The notes beneath the pieces were generated by a model. The model did not search any database, was not told the DNA's origin, and saw only the letters and a program-made list of their open reading frames with translations. The translations under genes and the position numbers were made by a program. From Engraulis encrasicolus (lineage: Eukaryota > Chordata > Actinopteri > Clupeiformes > Engraulidae), in the NCBI RefSeq assembly GCF_034702125.1, contig NC_085868.1, positions 46,144,764 through 46,208,763 of the forward strand: a stretch of 64,000 nucleotides of DNA, read 5' to 3'. Every line of letters starts with the position of its first letter. Position 1 is the first letter of the stretch. This document shows, one piece after another, positions 11,832-22,549 of this stretch.

Positions 11832-12062
11832 ATGGGCGATTCTAGACAGGGGCCAGGGTGGGCCAGGGCCCCTGTAGATTTCCTCCTGCCCCCTGTTGAA
11901 GCCCCTGTGCTGGACAGCCAATGACCACGACATGATATGCATTTTCATATATTATATACTGGATTCATTGCATTGAAATGTATCTCTTTAGCCAATTTAT
12001 GTGCCCCAAAATAATGGTCCCATTTCGGCCCCCCTGGTAATTTTGGTTTAGAACTGCCCCTG
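11832..12062. repeat. Short dispersed repeat with GCGATTCTAGA / TAGAACTGCCCC ends
   Basis: GGGCGATTCTAGAC on the left and GGTTTAGAACTGCCCCTG on the right form imperfect inverted ends around a GGGGCC-rich then AT-rich body of about 230 bp. It has hAT-like character, but I see no clear target-site duplication. Confidence 0.4.
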
Positions 12063-13560
12063 TGTGGCTATGGTAAAACCCAAAGTGAGATGGCATTTAG
12101 TCATCATTATAGTGACACCAGCTTCCTGCTGAAATTATAACCGCCTCAACAGTGCTATGTTTTGAAAAGAAATACATTTTTTTTAAAAAAACAGCTTTAT
12201 TGTCATATGCTTTTGGTTAAGATGAGTTGTCTGTACAGATACTTTCTATACCCTCTACTTTCGATGATATTTCTTTGTCTCTCTTTTCTTTCTTCCCCTC
12301 AAGTACATTGAAAGATAGTTACTGTATGTATGATAATGTGCTTTACAAATCCTATTGCTATCGCTATAATGTGTGGTATATACTGCATGTCTGACAAGAG
12401 CCCTCACCCAAAGTGCTTTCTATGTGTCCCTGCTGCTTGCCCATTATTGGAGTCTCTGATCCCCCCCTCAAGGATAACAGCTGAACTCTGATTAACCTTG
12501 GATACGTTCAGGTCATTAAAACTATACAGGAGTCTGATTGGATAATACCCATCTCAACCTGCAAGTACCTGTACCAGTACCATACCCACAGTGCTGCTCT
12601 TAGTGATGACCACCATACCGACTATTTTTTTTTTGGTAGCATATTTGTCTACCGAGGATCTGTGTGGCTGCATTCAACCCTTGATGACAGCATGCTTGAG
12701 CTGGTGGAATGGCCCCTGAGAATACCAGGTGCTTCCCTGAGGGCCGTGAGCCGTTATCCATGCAGCGCTTCCATTGAAAATCCCAAACCCCCTCAACACC
12801 CCCCACCTTATAGGTACTACTACATCCCCTTCCCTCACTGGGAGATGCCTTCTAATTAAGGCAGAGACCTCCTAGAGTGCCTACAGGTTTGGTATACGTA
12901 ACACTTGCCATTCCCAAATTCTTGCGGACATGTAAGAAACATGGTCAATAGTGTCACTATAGTGAACTAATGTGCAGTCTAGAAACGAGGGTTAAATTTG
13001 TGTCATGAATGGACATCGCAAAACAATGTAACACAGCCTTTTTAGGTGAGAAATGTTGAACACAAATTCAGTTCTGTTTAGATATTTTGTCCAATCTGCC
13101 AAACTAATTTTGCAAGATAAAAGGTACTTATTTCAGCCAAGGCCTGAAAAACACCCCTTCCCATGCCTCTGATACCACAATGCAGAGGCATCTAGCAATA
13201 TGTCTATGGGCACTGGAGGAAGTGCGACAGGCAGCAATGGCCAGCAGGTTTTAACAGCTACCTGTATAATCCTCATTAATTGGCACCAAATACAAAAACA
13301 ATGGCTATGTGTCTCATCCAACAGTGTCGGTAGATTGTTTTTGGCAGTACTCCCCCACACCTGTGGAGAGTTTAGTTTTAGCAAAATTATTCCTCCTGCC
13401 CTACGCCTCCCACTCATCAGTGTGTTATCAGAAGATGAGGTGTTTGTCTTCCTCCACCACCCACACTTGTTTTGGGATTTTAGCACTTTGCATTGATATG
13501 AAATGGCAGAGATGATGGACAGCTAGAAGAGGCATTGTTCACTGGAGTAAAGGGAGAGCT
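12063..13560. other. Unique sequence, no gene seen
   Basis: No coding frame, RNA gene or repeat copy was recognised. Moderately GC-balanced patches at 12600-12850 and 13130-13490 have short open frames on both strands without recognisable domains. Confidence 0.5.
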
Positions 13561-13566
13561 GGGGGG

Positions 13567-13814
<248 letters not shown>

Positions 13815-14051
13815 GGGCATGTGTGTGTGCATCCGAGTGTGTTTTCTGCTATGGGGGAATTGGAGCTGATGTGGAGAGGGAGGAGAAGGGAGAGCCTCAT
13901 CAGTTTACCTCGCCTGACTGCTGCTGTCTGTTATCAGCTCTGCACTAAACCCGTATGGACACAAAGCATTTCACTGAGAGCCAAGGTCTTCCTCATCACA
14001 GAGAGAGGAAGAAAGACAAATAAAGCGTCTTTAAGTGAGAGCCAAGGTCTT

Positions 14052-14170
14052 CGTAGCCTCTTACTGCAGATGGGCCCGTCGACAGGCCTATTCACTCTTT
14101 GCTGAAAACGCTCAACCAAATCACAACAACATTGCTATGACAATGCACAGACTATTCAGTAACCGATTAA
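14052..14170 (+). repeat. Dispersed repeat, copy 1 of pair with 44735-44850
   Basis: The shared block runs from CCTCTTACTGCAGATGG through GCCTATTCACT to CTGAAAA(C/T)GCTC and ACAACATTG. The other copy is at 44735-44850 in the same orientation. The family is unidentified. The spurious peptide YSLF(A/S)ENA recurs only because the DNA does. Confidence 0.5.
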
Positions 14171-14324
14171 GACTTGCCCATAACCAATTTGTTGGCAATA
14201 CGTTTGTAACAGAGACTCTAAGGTGGCGAACACCCAGAGTGGAGAAGAAACGGAAGGAAAAGACAAATGGCAAATAGGGAGAATGATGGAAAAGCAGAGG
14301 TTTAGAGAGATAACTATTTATTAC

Positions 14325-14440
14325 GTCAAGAGTTCAATAATTTTATTGTCATTGTCAAAAAAGGCAACGGAATTGTGTTTGGAGTATAATGCTTAGCAGC
14401 AGCAGGTTTTCAAGTAAATTGCACAAGAGGTGAAAGTGAC
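14325..14440. repeat. TTTTATTGTCATTG-type dispersed repeat fragment
   Basis: The words ATTTTATTGTCATTGTC, GGAATTGTGTTTGGAG and AAATTGCACAAGAGGTG are arranged as in a common fish repeat end. A weaker relative, CTTTATTGTCATATGC, is seen at about 12195. No termini were resolved. Confidence 0.3.
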
Positions 14441-14681
14441 ACCAGCGCTTGACCCCCCCCAGCCCCCCCTCCACCCTACTTCTCTTTATCCCAACTTGTA
14501 TTTTGTCAAAACTGAGTATTTCCTCTCTTCTTCCGCACAGCTGGTTGTGTAGCTCTGTATCACTGAGCAGTGGGATGTTGTTGCAAGGAGACAAAATGCA
14601 ATTAGTCAACATGCACCCCCATGCCTCATGCAGTCAAGGACCATTTTAATCCAGTGATCAAATCCACATGAGTCTGTGGTG

Positions 14682-14843
14682 TCCTTGACTGGGGGAAATA
14701 GGGCCCGGACACTTTTGGATTAAAGGGGCTCCTCAAAATTAAAATTCTATTTTTTTTTACATTTCTGAAAATATGGGCCCACAAGGGTGCTGGGCCCTGC
14801 ACCGTGAAATGCCCACTATGGCAGATGGCCAGTCCAGCCCTGC
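14682..14843. mobile_element. hAT-like MITE, GGGCTGGACTGGG family, copy 1 (decayed)
   Basis: Internal blocks GGGGGAAATAGGGCCCGG and AAAGGGGC match the copies at 21889, 29464 and 56119. The right end GGCCAGTCCAGCCCTG is intact, but the left end is degraded to CTTGACTGGGGG. No target-site duplication survives. Confidence 0.6.
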
Positions 14844-14849
14844 AATCAA

Positions 14850-16405
14850 AATGAGGAGAACAAATCCACTCTGGGAAGTGTGCCAGGGCTCGAGAGAGAG
14901 CACACAACAACAACAACAAAAAATCGAGATGAAAGATGGGAGATGACAATCATTTGCCCCTAATTCTGCTGTGATTGTGGGATTCAATGCAAGACAGAGC
15001 AAGTCAATCAGGCAGCTGTTTGGCTCATCCTCCACATCCATAGAGACCCCAGCAGGTGCACACACCTCTACCTCACTCCATCGAACCCCAACCCTTCACA
15101 CTATCCAGGCATTTAGAGTAAGGCTGGGGTGGGTTAGGGGAGGTGGGAAGTTGGTGATACAGATTAGACAAGAGGCAAAGAATTTGTCAGTCATGTTGAA
15201 CCAATAAAACGCAACAAATTAGACAAATTAGACAAAATTGTCTGCAGTGATTGAATTGAGTTGATTCATAAAGGAGGCGATCTGAAAGCTAGATGGATGC
15301 AAATTGCTACGATGGGCCTCGACCACAAAAAAGCCTTACCATTATGTGTGTGTATAAAATGACAGTTTTCCATATGCAGCGTATCACAAAGTGAAAGCAC
15401 TCAAGTAATCTATGGTGAATGGAGAACAAATTATTCCAAGCTTTGCTTGGAATGACTGGGGTGTGAAAAAAGTATCTCCATGCAACTCTGTGGTCTGTAA
15501 ATTTGTTCAATCGTTGACCCTTTTGGACACATCTTGCTGTTCCTTCAGATCTGAGGGGTGAGTTTCATTCCTTGAACCACAAAAACAGCCACAGTGCCCC
15601 CTGCAGCAGCCGATGCAGCTGCCCATATTCAGTGCTGGTTAAAACACAAAAAAACTTGTCCCATCTCTTGACCCACAAACTGAGCCAAAGCATTTCACTT
15701 TTTTTTCATGAAGGTCTATGCTACATCTGAATTGCTAGGAGCAGTTTCGTTCAACAGTTTAATAGTTCAATGACTTGGGTGGCATAATGTGGCTTCTCAG
15801 GAGTTTTAGTTTGTCATGAGTTTCAGCATGACCAGCATGATACTCATAGGTACAGCCACACATCATGCAGTAAATGTATGTAACATGTGTATATATGTAA
15901 TTAATGTAAACCCCTGCACCAATGAAATCATTCCAAATCGTTTTTATAGAGGAATATTCTGTTATCATTCAGACATTTTAGGCAGAGGACATATTTGCTT
16001 TTAAGCCATTTTGCATATGGAAGTGATTGCAATCAAATGCCTTTACTAATTTGTGATATTTACATATAACCCTACATCTCCGTGTGACATTTAGCTCTCA
16101 ACTTCAAGCCACAAATGAATGTCTGTGCCCCCATCTCGATATTATGCCGACTTTTTTGTTCAGTGTCATGGCTGTAATCACTGACGCATATCATTGGCTG
16201 TAATTATACCCTGACTTATCCATTTGAAAGAAGCTGTCCAAATTTCTGCATGACATTTCTGTTAGCAATCTGGCAATGGTGAAATCGCTATAATAAGCAC
16301 TTTCTTAAAAATATGACAGCGAAAAAAAAAACACATTTCTGATGTTTCAGATTTTGTATCACCTGTCGCCACTCAAATAAAATAAAGACATGTCGTATAT
16401 GAGCA
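14850..16405. other. Unique sequence, no gene seen
   Basis: No coding frame, RNA gene or repeat copy was recognised. Short A-runs occur but no arrays. Confidence 0.5.
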
Positions 16406-16409
16406 GCCT

Positions 16410-17069
16410 GAAAATTCCGTGCTCCTGGACACGGATGTTAAGGACACGAAATCCGTGTCCAGGAGCACGGATTTCGCCAAAATTCCGTGCTCCTGGACAC
16501 GGAATTGTTTTCCGTGCTCCTGGACACAGAATTGTTTTCCATGATGGGCACACGGAAGTGCTATAGGCTATTACCACAGCACTGTGTAACTCTATCATTA
16601 GAAAATCCATACCAAATGCTAATCCTAAACAAAATAATGCTATAGCAATTTGAGTTGTGCCCTGACCAAAACATATAACCCTAACCTGTCATTAAAGACA
16701 TATTTTTGAGAAATACCTTTTCCAGTTGGTTGCTAGGCTATCAAATTCATATAATGAATGAAAGAAAAATAGCTGTGCCCAGACCAAAACAATCCCTAAC
16801 CCTAACCTGTCAGTAGGAAATGTTTTTTTTGAGAAAAAATATTTGAAATTAGAAAAATCCTGAGAAAACACAAAACTGTGGAAACATAGAGCTGTGGGAG
16901 TAGTCTATAGAGAGAGCACTTCTCTGTGTCCATCATGGAAAACAATTCCGTTTCCAGGAGCACGGAAAACAATTCCGTGTCCAGGAGCACGGAATTTTGG
17001 CAAAATCCGTGCTCCTGGACACAGATTTTGTGACCTTAACATCCGTGTCCAGGAGCACAGATTTTTTGG
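16410..17069. mobile_element. Foldback element with repeated 18-bp palindromic words
   Basis: The arms at about 16410-16565 and 16911-17069 are reverse complements over about 155 bp with few mismatches. Each arm contains several CCGTGCTCCTGGACACGG words, in both orientations (the reverse being CCGTGTCCAGGAGCACGG), separated by AATTGTTTT and TTTCGCCAAAATT-like spacers. The centre has two diverged copies of a block with GACCAAAACA and CCCTAACCTGTCA (about 16660 and 16780). No coding potential is seen. Flanks ACATGTCGTATATGAGC and ACATCATGTATGAGCC are similar, perhaps an old duplication. Confidence 0.65.
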
Positions 17070-17204
17070 AGATCATGTTGCTATGAGACACATCATGTAT
17101 GAGCCATTGCTATTTACTAACACAGACACAAGCAGGTAATTGGAGTGCTTCTGGGTTTTCATCTTTTTTCCTTGGTGCTCATCAGTGTAAGGGCTCTCAA
17201 ACTT

Positions 17205-17323
17205 GGTCCAGGAAGACAGATGCTGAGGCACTCAAGGTAGCATTTTTTTTCAAACTTTTGTAGCCAAATAAAAAAGCAAAAAAATTGCAACCTTGAGTGC
17301 CTCAGCATCTGTCTTCCTGGACC
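17205..17323. repeat. Hairpin with near-perfect 35-bp stem
   Basis: The left arm 17205-17238 (starts GGTCCAGGAAGACAGATGC) and right arm 17290-17323 are exact reverse complements; one more outer T:A pair extends the stem. The loop is about 51 nt and AT-rich with a T8 run. The perfect stem suggests a recent inverted duplication or a tiny foldback MITE. A small-RNA precursor is a less likely alternative because natural vertebrate miRNA stems usually carry mismatches. Confidence 0.6.
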
Positions 17324-17600
17324 ATATTTACTAACACATTTGAACATGTGACGTTTAAATAACAGGTCACTGAGAAAGAAAGTTGGTGTTGGGGAGAAGT
17401 TGTGTGTCCACACACATAAGGAGAAGAGGAATTTGACAGGGGAGTTTATCGTCATTTTAAGTTGCTTGCCTGATGCCCTACACTACTGTAAATAGCTGAC
17501 TCCTAAATGAAATGAAAGATCATCTGTCTAGTCTTGCCATAGCCTTCCAGTTCATCTGCAAGGCTTGGATTCTCCAATGGTGGTCAGTAGGCCAATGCAT

Positions 17601-18519
17601 GTCTAGCCTGATTATCATGACTTTCAAATCTATCCGAGTCTTGGTCTGACCAAGAGCATAACAACTAACAGTGTTAGTGCATTCGAGTAGTCGTCAACGC
17701 ATGCATGCGTATTTAGACAGCAATGCACTCTGGATGACAATGCTGCATGACGGTTAGATTTCCTGTCAAACTTCAAAATTTCTGTGATGTTGCGTTGACG
17801 AGGTGACATGTCACATGGTGTCAAACTATCGCGGGATGAATGTGACTGCAGTCAGATCTTGCAACCTCTGCAGTTGCTTATCCCCTTCGACGCTCGTCTG
17901 CAGAACGCCTCCGAGGTCACGCGCCCATGAACTGGTTGGTCAAGAACTTACTCACGTGTGTATATGAGTTTTGTCTCACACCTCTACAAAAGTTTGCGCA
18001 GGACCCCACTTCAGCTCCTCATCACTGCCTGTCCCCCCACTCCTCACACGTGGTGTGTTAGTAGAGCAAACTGGTGCGAGCTCATCGTCTCGTTCATATT
18101 TGTGGCCGACTTTAAATGCGCTTTATTTAATAACACCCACATCGTGACAACAAGTTCTCGCTCACGTGCTTCGTCAATGTTGGTCGTCAGCAACAAAGTC
18201 GTATGGGGCTAGTTTCAATTGGCATGGTTGACCCACCTCCCTTGGTTTGCTACAGGTCAAGGGCAGAAAAGGCTGAGCCAAACTTAAATCAAACATTTTC
18301 TAAGTCAAGTCCCAATCGAACGTCTCTGCTTAAAATATGTCACTGCCTTGAACACACCTCTACCCAAGACCATTGGTGATGCTCATAGTTGATTGCAGCT
18401 TCCCGACAAAGTGGGTGGAGTTCCCGCTCCAGGGGGAACCCGATTGTACCAACAAGCAATTTTCCTGAGCTTGCAGGTGAGCTGAAGGTGTTGCGTCACT
18501 GCGAGGGCGGAGCCTGGGT
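17601..18519 (+). mobile_element. Dispersed element TAGCCTGATTATCAT, longest copy
   Basis: The element starts TAGCCTGATTATCATGAC and ends near GCGAGGGCGGAGCCTGGG. AATGCAT lies on both sides (17594-17600 and 18520-18526), a plausible 7-bp target-site duplication. A 77-bp derivative keeping both ends is at 33892-33968, and a shortened reverse copy is nested at 37429-37821. Shared interior landmarks are CTTGGTCTGACCAAG, AGTGGGTGGAGTTCCC and GTTGCGTCACTGCGAGGGC. No coding frame was recognised, so it is a non-autonomous element of uncertain class. Confidence 0.55.
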
Positions 18520-18691
18520 AATGCATTTCCTCACAAGTCATCCTTTGACCACATGGACCCTTCAGAGAACTAGGGCTACACGGAAAATTGACTTAAGAAT
18601 CAAACAGACATTTACATGCATGTGACCATTGAAAAACAAGCAGAGGAGGGTATACGTGTGTAAAAGGACTGTAGCGAACAACTGTGATCTA

Positions 18692-18694
<3 letters not shown>

Positions 18695-18740
<46 letters not shown>

Positions 18741-18747
18741 CTGCTCA

Positions 18748-18827
<80 letters not shown>
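18695..18827. repeat. (CT)n - 13 nt - (AG)n inverted microsatellite
   Basis: About 43 bp of CT is followed by a short GTTCTGCTCACAA-type spacer and then about 77 bp of AG. The two blocks are reverse complements, so a long hairpin is possible on either strand, and each block alone is a homopurine/homopyrimidine mirror tract. Confidence 0.95.
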
Positions 18828-18830
<3 letters not shown>

Positions 18831-18839
18831 AATGTGTAA

Positions 18840-20400
18840 TGTTCAGGAATGGGGGAATGGGGGTGCTTGATCATCTGAGAAAATGTGTCCCTGTGTGCTC
18901 CATGCTATGTGATGAGTGTTAACACAGAACTCTGCAGTTTTGGTAACACATGAGTGAATGTGTGGGAGACCAAATGCCAGACCCCATGACGTAGCATCTG
19001 TCAGGCAGTCTGACTGTTTACTGCAAGGCATTAGCAATTGATTAATGCGACTGCTAGCCAATCCATCTCTATGCAAACTGTGGGTAGTGAAGTATTTGGC
19101 TCAGCTGCATTTAAGGAGAAAGTTATTGTCATAAAAATAACTTTGTGTACAATGGTAAAAAAGCTTATAGAAAGCTCAATAACAAGAGCAAGATCAATCA
19201 GAGAGGGCAGTGGTATTTTTTAAAATAAAAAAAACATGAACATAAAAGCTAATATGAGCGGGTTCCGAATCACACATGCCAAAATGCAATAACGGCTGAA
19301 AATAAAGAAAAAGAAAACTGAGACTTTTTAAAACACATTTTTTTTCTGTTCTGCTTTGCAATTTTCTGATTCGAATGAATTATATTTTGTATGATTCAAT
19401 CAAACTAGTCAAGCACCAGACCAAGAGAAGCTCAGTGCAGAGTTCTTGATGCTGCTGCTGCTCCCTTAGCCCAAAACTTCTCCTCTCTGACTGAACTGTC
19501 AGAGAATCCACTCTGTGTCTCCCATGAATAATATATTATGCTCTGCAGCAAGGAGACCTGCTGCTACATTTAACGAAGCAGCCAATATTCCCAACGCTGG
19601 TCCGTGTACTTTTTCGTTCATTCATTATTCTATTTTGGAATGAAATATGAAATTCAAAAAGGATGCAACTTCTTGTTTTGATTAAAGCAATACAAGCAGA
19701 AATGGCTGTATTGTGTTTTCTGCATGTGTTACTTCATACCATAATAGCATTATAAAAAATGACAACATTTTTGATCGTTTTTCAATTTGTGATATTTGGC
19801 AATTCAGAAGGACGCTTTTCTTTATTGCTTTTCTCTCTTTTCTAAGATTCAGCGTTTCATTTTCAGTACCTACAAAATATCAAAATATGGCGCTTGGTTC
19901 CATTTCATAAGTAATATCCAAGCGTAAATCATCATAAACGAGTCATAAACGGACCGCTTAGAAGCTCTGCACAGATTTGCTCTTCATTGCCGCAGTAAAT
20001 AAGGAAAGGAAATTTATCACAGTTGAATTCCATTTGCACTAATGTGCAGTGCTATTCATTTTTCATTGTAGATTTGTCTAAAAATGAGTTTTTCCACACT
20101 GAATTGCCAAACAGAATACTGTACTGCCTTCTACACCTATTACGACTTTGTGATATGTCCATTGTGTGCATCTTTTTCTGTCTGTGTGACTGTCTGTCTT
20201 TACATTATGTCCCTCTCACTCTCAACCCCTGGCCACCTTTTCATTCCGAAAATATGATGCGGAACTGTTAATTTGACACGTTTTTCTACAGGATCAAATT
20301 CTCTGTAACACTGATTTATAAAGCTGGTGGTCAACATGCGATGGAGCACTGGCCACTAGAGGACACTGGGCAGATTGGACTCTATAATGGACAATGATCA
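18840..20400. other. Unique AT-rich sequence, no gene seen
   Basis: No coding frame, RNA gene or repeat copy was recognised. Confidence 0.5.
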
Positions 20401-20403
20401 TCA

Positions 20404-20552
20404 CCCCTCTTTGCCAATCAGAGAAGTCACAGATTCCGCGCCATTCCCTGCAAGACTGACAGGCTGCGTAAGTCCTTTGTCCCCAGGGCCATCCAGCTAT
20501 TTAACTCAGCAACTCAGGAGGACACACAGAAAGAGATTATTATAGGTGACTG
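20404..20552 (+). pseudogene. LINE ORF2 C-terminal remnant
   Basis: In one frame the translation includes FRAIPCKTDRLRKSF then VPRAIQLFNS. This resembles the C-terminal tail of many non-LTR retrotransposon ORF2 proteins, where a basic RTxRxxxSFxPxAVxLLN-like motif precedes the stop. That family likeness is from memory of the motif, not a search. The frame is blocked upstream, with no reverse-transcriptase domain, so this is at most a 5'-truncated dead copy. It runs into a GT microsatellite, a common context for LINE 3' ends. Confidence 0.45.
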
Positions 20553-20556
20553 GACC

Positions 20557-20600
20557 GTGTGCGTGTATGTGTGTGTGTGTGTGTGTGTGGGTGGGGGGGG
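20557..20600. repeat. (GT)n microsatellite with G-run
   Basis: GTGTGCGTGTATGTGTGT continues into a G8 run and GTT repeats. Confidence 0.9.
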
Positions 20601-20616
20601 TGGTGGTTGTTGTTGC

Positions 20617-20970
20617 TGATGATGTTGCTGCTGTTGTTGTTTGTTTGTGTTCATGTGGGTGTGTGGTTGCCAGGGTGGACGGTTAGACGCTTGTGTCCCT
20701 CTCCTTTACCGTTAAATCACAACATTTGTTCACAAACATGTGCCTGCTTTTTAATAATACATTCATGCATGCCACCCTGCTAAGTTTCCTTTATGATGAT
20801 GTTGCTGCTGTTGCTGTTTGTTTGTGTTCATGTGGGTGTGTGCTTGCCAGGGTGGACGGTTAGACGCTTGTGTCCCTCTCCTTTACCGTTAAATCACAAA
20901 ATTTGTTCACAAACATGTGCCTGCTTTTTAATAATACATTCATGCATGTCACCCTGCTAAGTTTCCTTTA
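20617..20970 (+). repeat. Tandem duplication, two 177-bp units
   Basis: Units at 20617-20793 and 20794-20970 each start TGATGATGTTGCTGCTGTTG and end CTAAGTTTCCTTTA. They differ at only a handful of positions by eye, so the duplication is recent. No gene is seen in the unit. Confidence 0.9.
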
Positions 20971-21888
20971 AGTGAGCAAAGACACTGATCTCTCTTATTG
21001 TTTGCATACATCTCCATACTGCTGATTAATGTCATGCAGGTGACAGGGGAGCCGCATCAAGGTCCTTGGTGGGCCGGCTGTGTTGGTGGGAGTTAAAAAC
21101 AACACTTGCGGTAATTCATGGGCATCATTACGACCCGAGCCAGCGTTATTTGATGATTTGTCAAAAGGCAGCAATGGGGGGAAACTCATGAAAGATTCAT
21201 GCCCCCGCCCGGCCTCCCACCCCATCCAATCAAATGGCACCTCTGCCAGGATGCTACGCTACCCTTGTTAAATGTGTATTTCCTAACTTTTAATGTTAAC
21301 AGTGGGGTTGGATAGCGAAGGCACCATTGCAATCTTGGGTCATTATATTATTTTTTGCTAGTTTCCAGAAAGAATGAACTTCATAAATCACCTAATAAAC
21401 AGATGTGGATTAGAAGTGGATTATGTCATGCTTCAAATGTGCCCTATTGAAAATCTTTAAATCATTCACAAAATAACATTTAACTGGCAAAATGCTATCC
21501 ATCTAAGCGAAGTTAAGTTCTCTTACAAGCCAATGTATGGTTAACATTAGGGGGAAGGCCTGTTTGAAATGATGTTCGATTACCATTACAAAGGGTAGGC
21601 TAAAAGTTTAATGTTGTTGAACTATTCAGTAAAGTGTTCTTTAAAGTAGAGTATTGTGTGAGATGTATTAAAATAGCATACCACTTAAATTTAACCAAAG
21701 TAGCTTTCCCAAACATGGATACGCTACACTGAACTCACCTGATAGGCCTACAATTGCCTCTAGCGGAGGTGAATTGCATCATGTGCAGCCATGGGTGTCC
21801 TGTAGGGTCAGTCAGTGTAAATGTCCAGAGACGTCACCTCTGCTGAGTTGAATACTGCTGGGATTGAGTCTCAATCCAAACCCCGAAC
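20971..21888. other. Unique sequence; 21020-21250 has conserved-element-like look
   Basis: No gene was recognised. The 21020-21250 segment is non-repetitive, of balanced composition and open for about 64 codons on one strand and 81 on the other, without a known domain. It would be worth a cross-species comparison, but nothing in the sequence proves function. Confidence 0.3.
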
Positions 21889-22082
21889 CAGGGCTGGACT
21901 GTAGGAGAAATAGGGCCCGGGCACTTTTGGGTTAAAGGGGCCCCTCATAATTAGCGGTGGAGAACTGACTCTTCGTTGGGCCCAGCACCCTCGTAGTTTT
22001 TACATTTTGGGAAATAGTGGCCAACGAGGGTGCGGGGCCCTCCGGGAAATAGCCGCTATGCCAGATGGCCAGTCCAGCCCTG
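21889..22082 (+). mobile_element. hAT-like MITE, GGGCTGGACTGGG family, copy 2
   Basis: The element begins CAGGGCTGGACTG and ends CAGTCCAGCCCTG. Flanks CCCCGAAC and CCACGAAC match at 7 of 8 positions, supporting an 8-bp hAT target-site duplication. The interior has GGGCCCGGGC and CGAGGGTGCGGGGCCC blocks. It is 194 bp and non-coding. Confidence 0.75.
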
Positions 22083-22244
22083 CCACGAACCACCAGGCTC
22101 CCACCCTTGGGGAGTTGACAGGCCCAGTGGAACCATCTATCGTCTCCCTTCACTTCTCTTCCATGGTGATCCCCTCTCCTCTCTTCATTGCTCTATTTTT
22201 CCTCACTTGGGCTGTTTAGGTATTTCACATTGTATTGTTCTCTA

Positions 22245-22306
22245 TTCCCTTTTTTTTCTTCTTCTTCTTCCTCCTCTTCTCCTCTCCTCTCTTCTCTTCT
22301 CTTCTC

Positions 22307-22348
<42 letters not shown>

Positions 22349-22349
22349 G
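22245..22349. repeat. 94-nt pure pyrimidine tract then (CA)n
   Basis: An uninterrupted C/T run (TTC, CTT and CT units) ends in (CT)n at 22338 and passes into ACACACAC. It is capable of triplex formation in principle. Confidence 0.9.
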
Positions 22350-22459
22350 CTACTCCTTTCACTCTCCACTGCCAAAGCAACTGTCACCCAGTTCATTACA
22401 TGCCAGTCAGCGCTTATCCAAGCTTGCCCTTCAGGTGCTGCATGAGCGACTGAACTTGT

Positions 22460-22462
<3 letters not shown>

Positions 22463-22503
<41 letters not shown>

Positions 22504-22545
22504 TGCGTGCGTGCGTGCGTGCGTGCGTGCATATGTGCGTGTGTG
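22463..22545. repeat. (GT)n-(GTGC)n microsatellite
   Basis: GT repeats are followed by CGTGCGTGC repeats and a short degraded tail. Confidence 0.95.
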
Positions 22546-22549
22546 ATGT

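Noticed and set aside
16410..16520. Regularly spaced palindromic repeats resembling a CRISPR array
   Set aside because: Spacers are not unique, the unit alternates orientation, the region is mirrored at 16911-17069, and the DNA is eukaryotic.
16793..16812. CCCTAACCCTAACC telomere-like motif
   Set aside because: Barely two repeats, inside a foldback element; not an interstitial telomere array.
17205..17323. miRNA gene call for the hairpin
   Set aside because: The stem is perfectly paired over about 35 bp and the loop is about 51 nt, unlike a typical vertebrate miRNA precursor.
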